Below are positions 5,117 to 6,511 of a stretch of DNA of 6,511 bases, piece by piece. The notes under the pieces were generated by a model. The model was not told the origin of the DNA, searched no databases, and saw only the letters and a list, made by a program, of their open reading frames with translations. The stretch lies in NCBI GenBank assembly GCA_964539385.1, contig CAZIJC010000226.1:1-6511 (forward strand), read 5' to 3'. This DNA comes from JAUVZF01 sp964539385 (GTDB lineage Bacteria > Planctomycetota > Phycisphaerae > FEN-1346). A program made the translations under genes and the position numbers. How positions within the stretch are numbered: position 1 is the first letter of the stretch; every line of letters starts with the position of its first letter.

Positions 5117-6511
5117 CTACCGCGACGCTGTTTCCTGGGCCCTGATCTCCTCGTAAACATCCCTGAGCAGGTGCTGGCTCACCGCCTCGCGGAACTGGTC
5201 CTCGTTCATGAACTTGGCGGCGATCTCTTCGTTCTGGTCCATGCGGTCGATGAACAGGCCCTCCAGGGCCTTCCGGAAGACGTAGCCGAAGTTCTCCATC
5301 GTGTTGGCAATCGCTGCCTGACGGAGGTTGCCGTCGGCCATGGCGTCTTCCCGGATGGAGTCGAAGAAAAGCTGGTCTCCGGGCTTGAACTCGGTCCCGA
5401 ACCGCTCGTTCAGGATGTCGATCAGCCTGGAGAGCTCAATCTCGTCGCCGCGGGCAACGCCTGTCCCCACCGACGTCGGTCCGGACACAGGCTCGGCCTT
5501 GCCGGGCTCCAATTCAATCGAGCCTTCGCCTATCTTCTGAAGCCGGTAGTACTTGAGCGCCACCTCGTCGTCGAAGTGGTACACCGGCCCCCGGTCGTCG
5601 CGGGGCAGCTTCGCCAGCAAGAAGCGGACGTAAGAGTACAGCTTCTCTAGGTCGGTATCCTGGAATGGGATCACCTGCGACATGAAGGAGTAGAGGTTCC
5701 GGTAGGCCACCAGCGTCTTGCGGAATTCCTCGCGGTCCTCATCCTCGAGCGCGTTATAGCGGCCGACGGCCGGATCGATGCAGGCGTTCATCCGCGCGTG
5801 GTCCCTGGGCGTCTGGGTGCGCTTCGGCTTGTAGAAGACCTTGCAGAACTCCTCGACCTCGGCCTTGTAGTAGACCTGCTGAGCGTCAAGCTTGGCCTGA
5901 AGCTCATAGAGCTGCTTGGGGTCGGCGCGCTCGCCGATGAGCGTCTGCTCGTAATACGGCTGAAACGCCTCAAGAATCTCGTCCGGCTCGTTGACAAAAT
6001 CCAGGACGAACGTGTCCTCCTTGCCCGGGCGCGTGCGGTTCAACCGGGAGAGCGTCTGCACGGCCTGGATGCCCGCCAGCCGCTTATCGACGTACATCGT
6101 GTGAAGCAGCGGCTGGTCGAAGCCGGTTTGGTATTTCTCGGCCACCAGAAGAACTTGGTACTCCTCGGTCGCGAAGCGCTCGGGCAACTCCTTCTCGCCA
6201 ATGCGCTTGCCCCGGGCGTCCACGTTCATGCCGGGCTCGGTGTACTCGACACTCGGCGCGTCCGGATCGATCACCGTGCCCGAGAACGCCACCAGCGTCT
6301 TGATACCCTTGTAGCCCTTCTCGGCGATGTATTTGTCAAACGACTGCTTGTACCGCACCGCGTGCAGGCGGCTGGAGGTCACGACCATGGCCTTGGCCTT
6401 GCCGCCGATCTTGTGCATCGTGAAGTGGCGGAAGTGCTCAACCATGACCTCGGTCTTCTGTGCAATGTTGTGCGGGTGCAGGCTCATGAACCGGGCCAGC
6501 GCCCGGGCGGC
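5117..6511 (-). CDS. hsdR: Type I restriction enzyme R subunit (HsdR), C-terminal part, start beyond window edge
   Basis: The frame is open to the window edge, so the visible 464 residues are the C-terminal part of a protein that usually has about 1000. The first residues, AARALARF, continue directly into MSLHPHN, so the ATG at 6487 is internal. Seen in fragment numbering: the second RecA-like motor domain with AKAMVVTSSR (about 39-48), motif V-like VLLVAEKYQTGFDQP (about 120-134) and motif VI-like QAVQTLSRLNRTRPGK (about 149-164), then FVLDFVNEPDEI and a long helical C-terminal region that usually docks to the HsdM/HsdS methylase core. HsdR provides ATP-driven DNA translocation and cleavage of unmodified foreign DNA. 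Its PD-(D/E)XK nuclease domain and Walker motifs would lie beyond 6511, as would any hsdM and hsdS. The reading frame shown has no breaks. The gene ends 140 bp before the AAA+ regulator gene on the same strand. Confidence 0.92.
   Translation of the reverse strand, partial: AARALARFMSLHPHNIAQKTEVMVEHFRHFTMHKIGGKAKAMVVTSSRLHAVRYKQSFDKYIAEKGYKGIKTLVAFSGTVIDPDAPSVEYTEPGMNVDARGKRIGEKELPERFATEEYQVLLVAEKYQTGFDQPLLHTMYVDKRLAGIQAVQTLSRLNRTRPGKEDTFVLDFVNEPDEILEAFQPYYEQTLIGERADPKQLYELQAKLDAQQVYYKAEVEEFCKVFYKPKRTQTPRDHARMNACIDPAVGRYNALEDEDREEFRKTLVAYRNLYSFMSQVIPFQDTDLEKLYSYVRFLLAKLPRDDRGPVYHFDDEVALKYYRLQKIGEGSIELEPGKAEPVSGPTSVGTGVARGDEIELSRLIDILNERFGTEFKPGDQLFFDSIREDAMADGNLRQAAIANTMENFGYVFRKALEGLFIDRMDQNEEIAAKFMNEDQFREAVSQHLLRDVYEEIRAQETASR

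Overview
The window is GC-rich bacterial DNA (I estimate roughly 60% GC by eye; not computed). Every convincing gene lies on the minus strand, so transcription runs from high to low coordinates. Five substantial genes are supported, plus one doubtful very small ORF. Clear GGAGG-type Shine-Dalgarno sites precede most starts. The gene style (large regulatory AAA+ protein, type I restriction subunit, phage-type sigma factor and RecE-like nuclease) fits a high-GC environmental Gram-negative bacterium. A planctomycete-like host is possible, but the window does not prove it. Protein assignments rest on motifs read from the translation, not on database searches.

Layout in the direction of transcription: (1) 6511-5117, the C-terminal 464 residues of a type I restriction endonuclease HsdR, cut by the window edge. 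(2) A 140-bp gap whose last part holds a possible 24-residue ORF (5057-4983) ending 6 nt before the next start. (3) 4976-2034, a 980-residue protein with a large unrecognised N-terminal region, a sigma-54-activator-type AAA+ domain and a C-terminal helix-turn-helix. Its GAFTGA loop is not canonical. (4) A 184-bp intergenic region, 2033-1850. It holds three exact AGGAAAG repeats spaced exactly 21 bp apart, plus a degenerate fourth copy, and then a -24/-12-like sequence with the GG-N10-GC spacing typical of sigma-54 promoters. (5) 1849-1532, a 105-residue conserved-looking protein of unknown function. (6) A 171-bp leader rich in inverted repeats. (7) 1360-767, a 197-residue sigma-70-family (ECF-like) factor. 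(8) A strong 67-nt stem-loop, 761-695. (9) 680-1, the N-terminal 226 residues of a RecE/DUF3799-like PD-(D/E)XK nuclease, cut by the window edge.

Two modules appear to meet here: a restriction/regulator module (hsdR plus the AAA+/HTH protein) and a phage-like cassette (small protein, sigma factor, recombination nuclease). The most interesting hypothesis is that the AAA+/HTH protein binds the helically phased repeats just beyond its own stop codon and activates the -24/-12-like promoter, switching on the downstream cassette. Against this, the loop that normally contacts sigma-54 is altered in the protein. A second theme is RNA structure: all three cassette genes have inverted repeats at or just upstream of the Shine-Dalgarno site, which suggests translational control.
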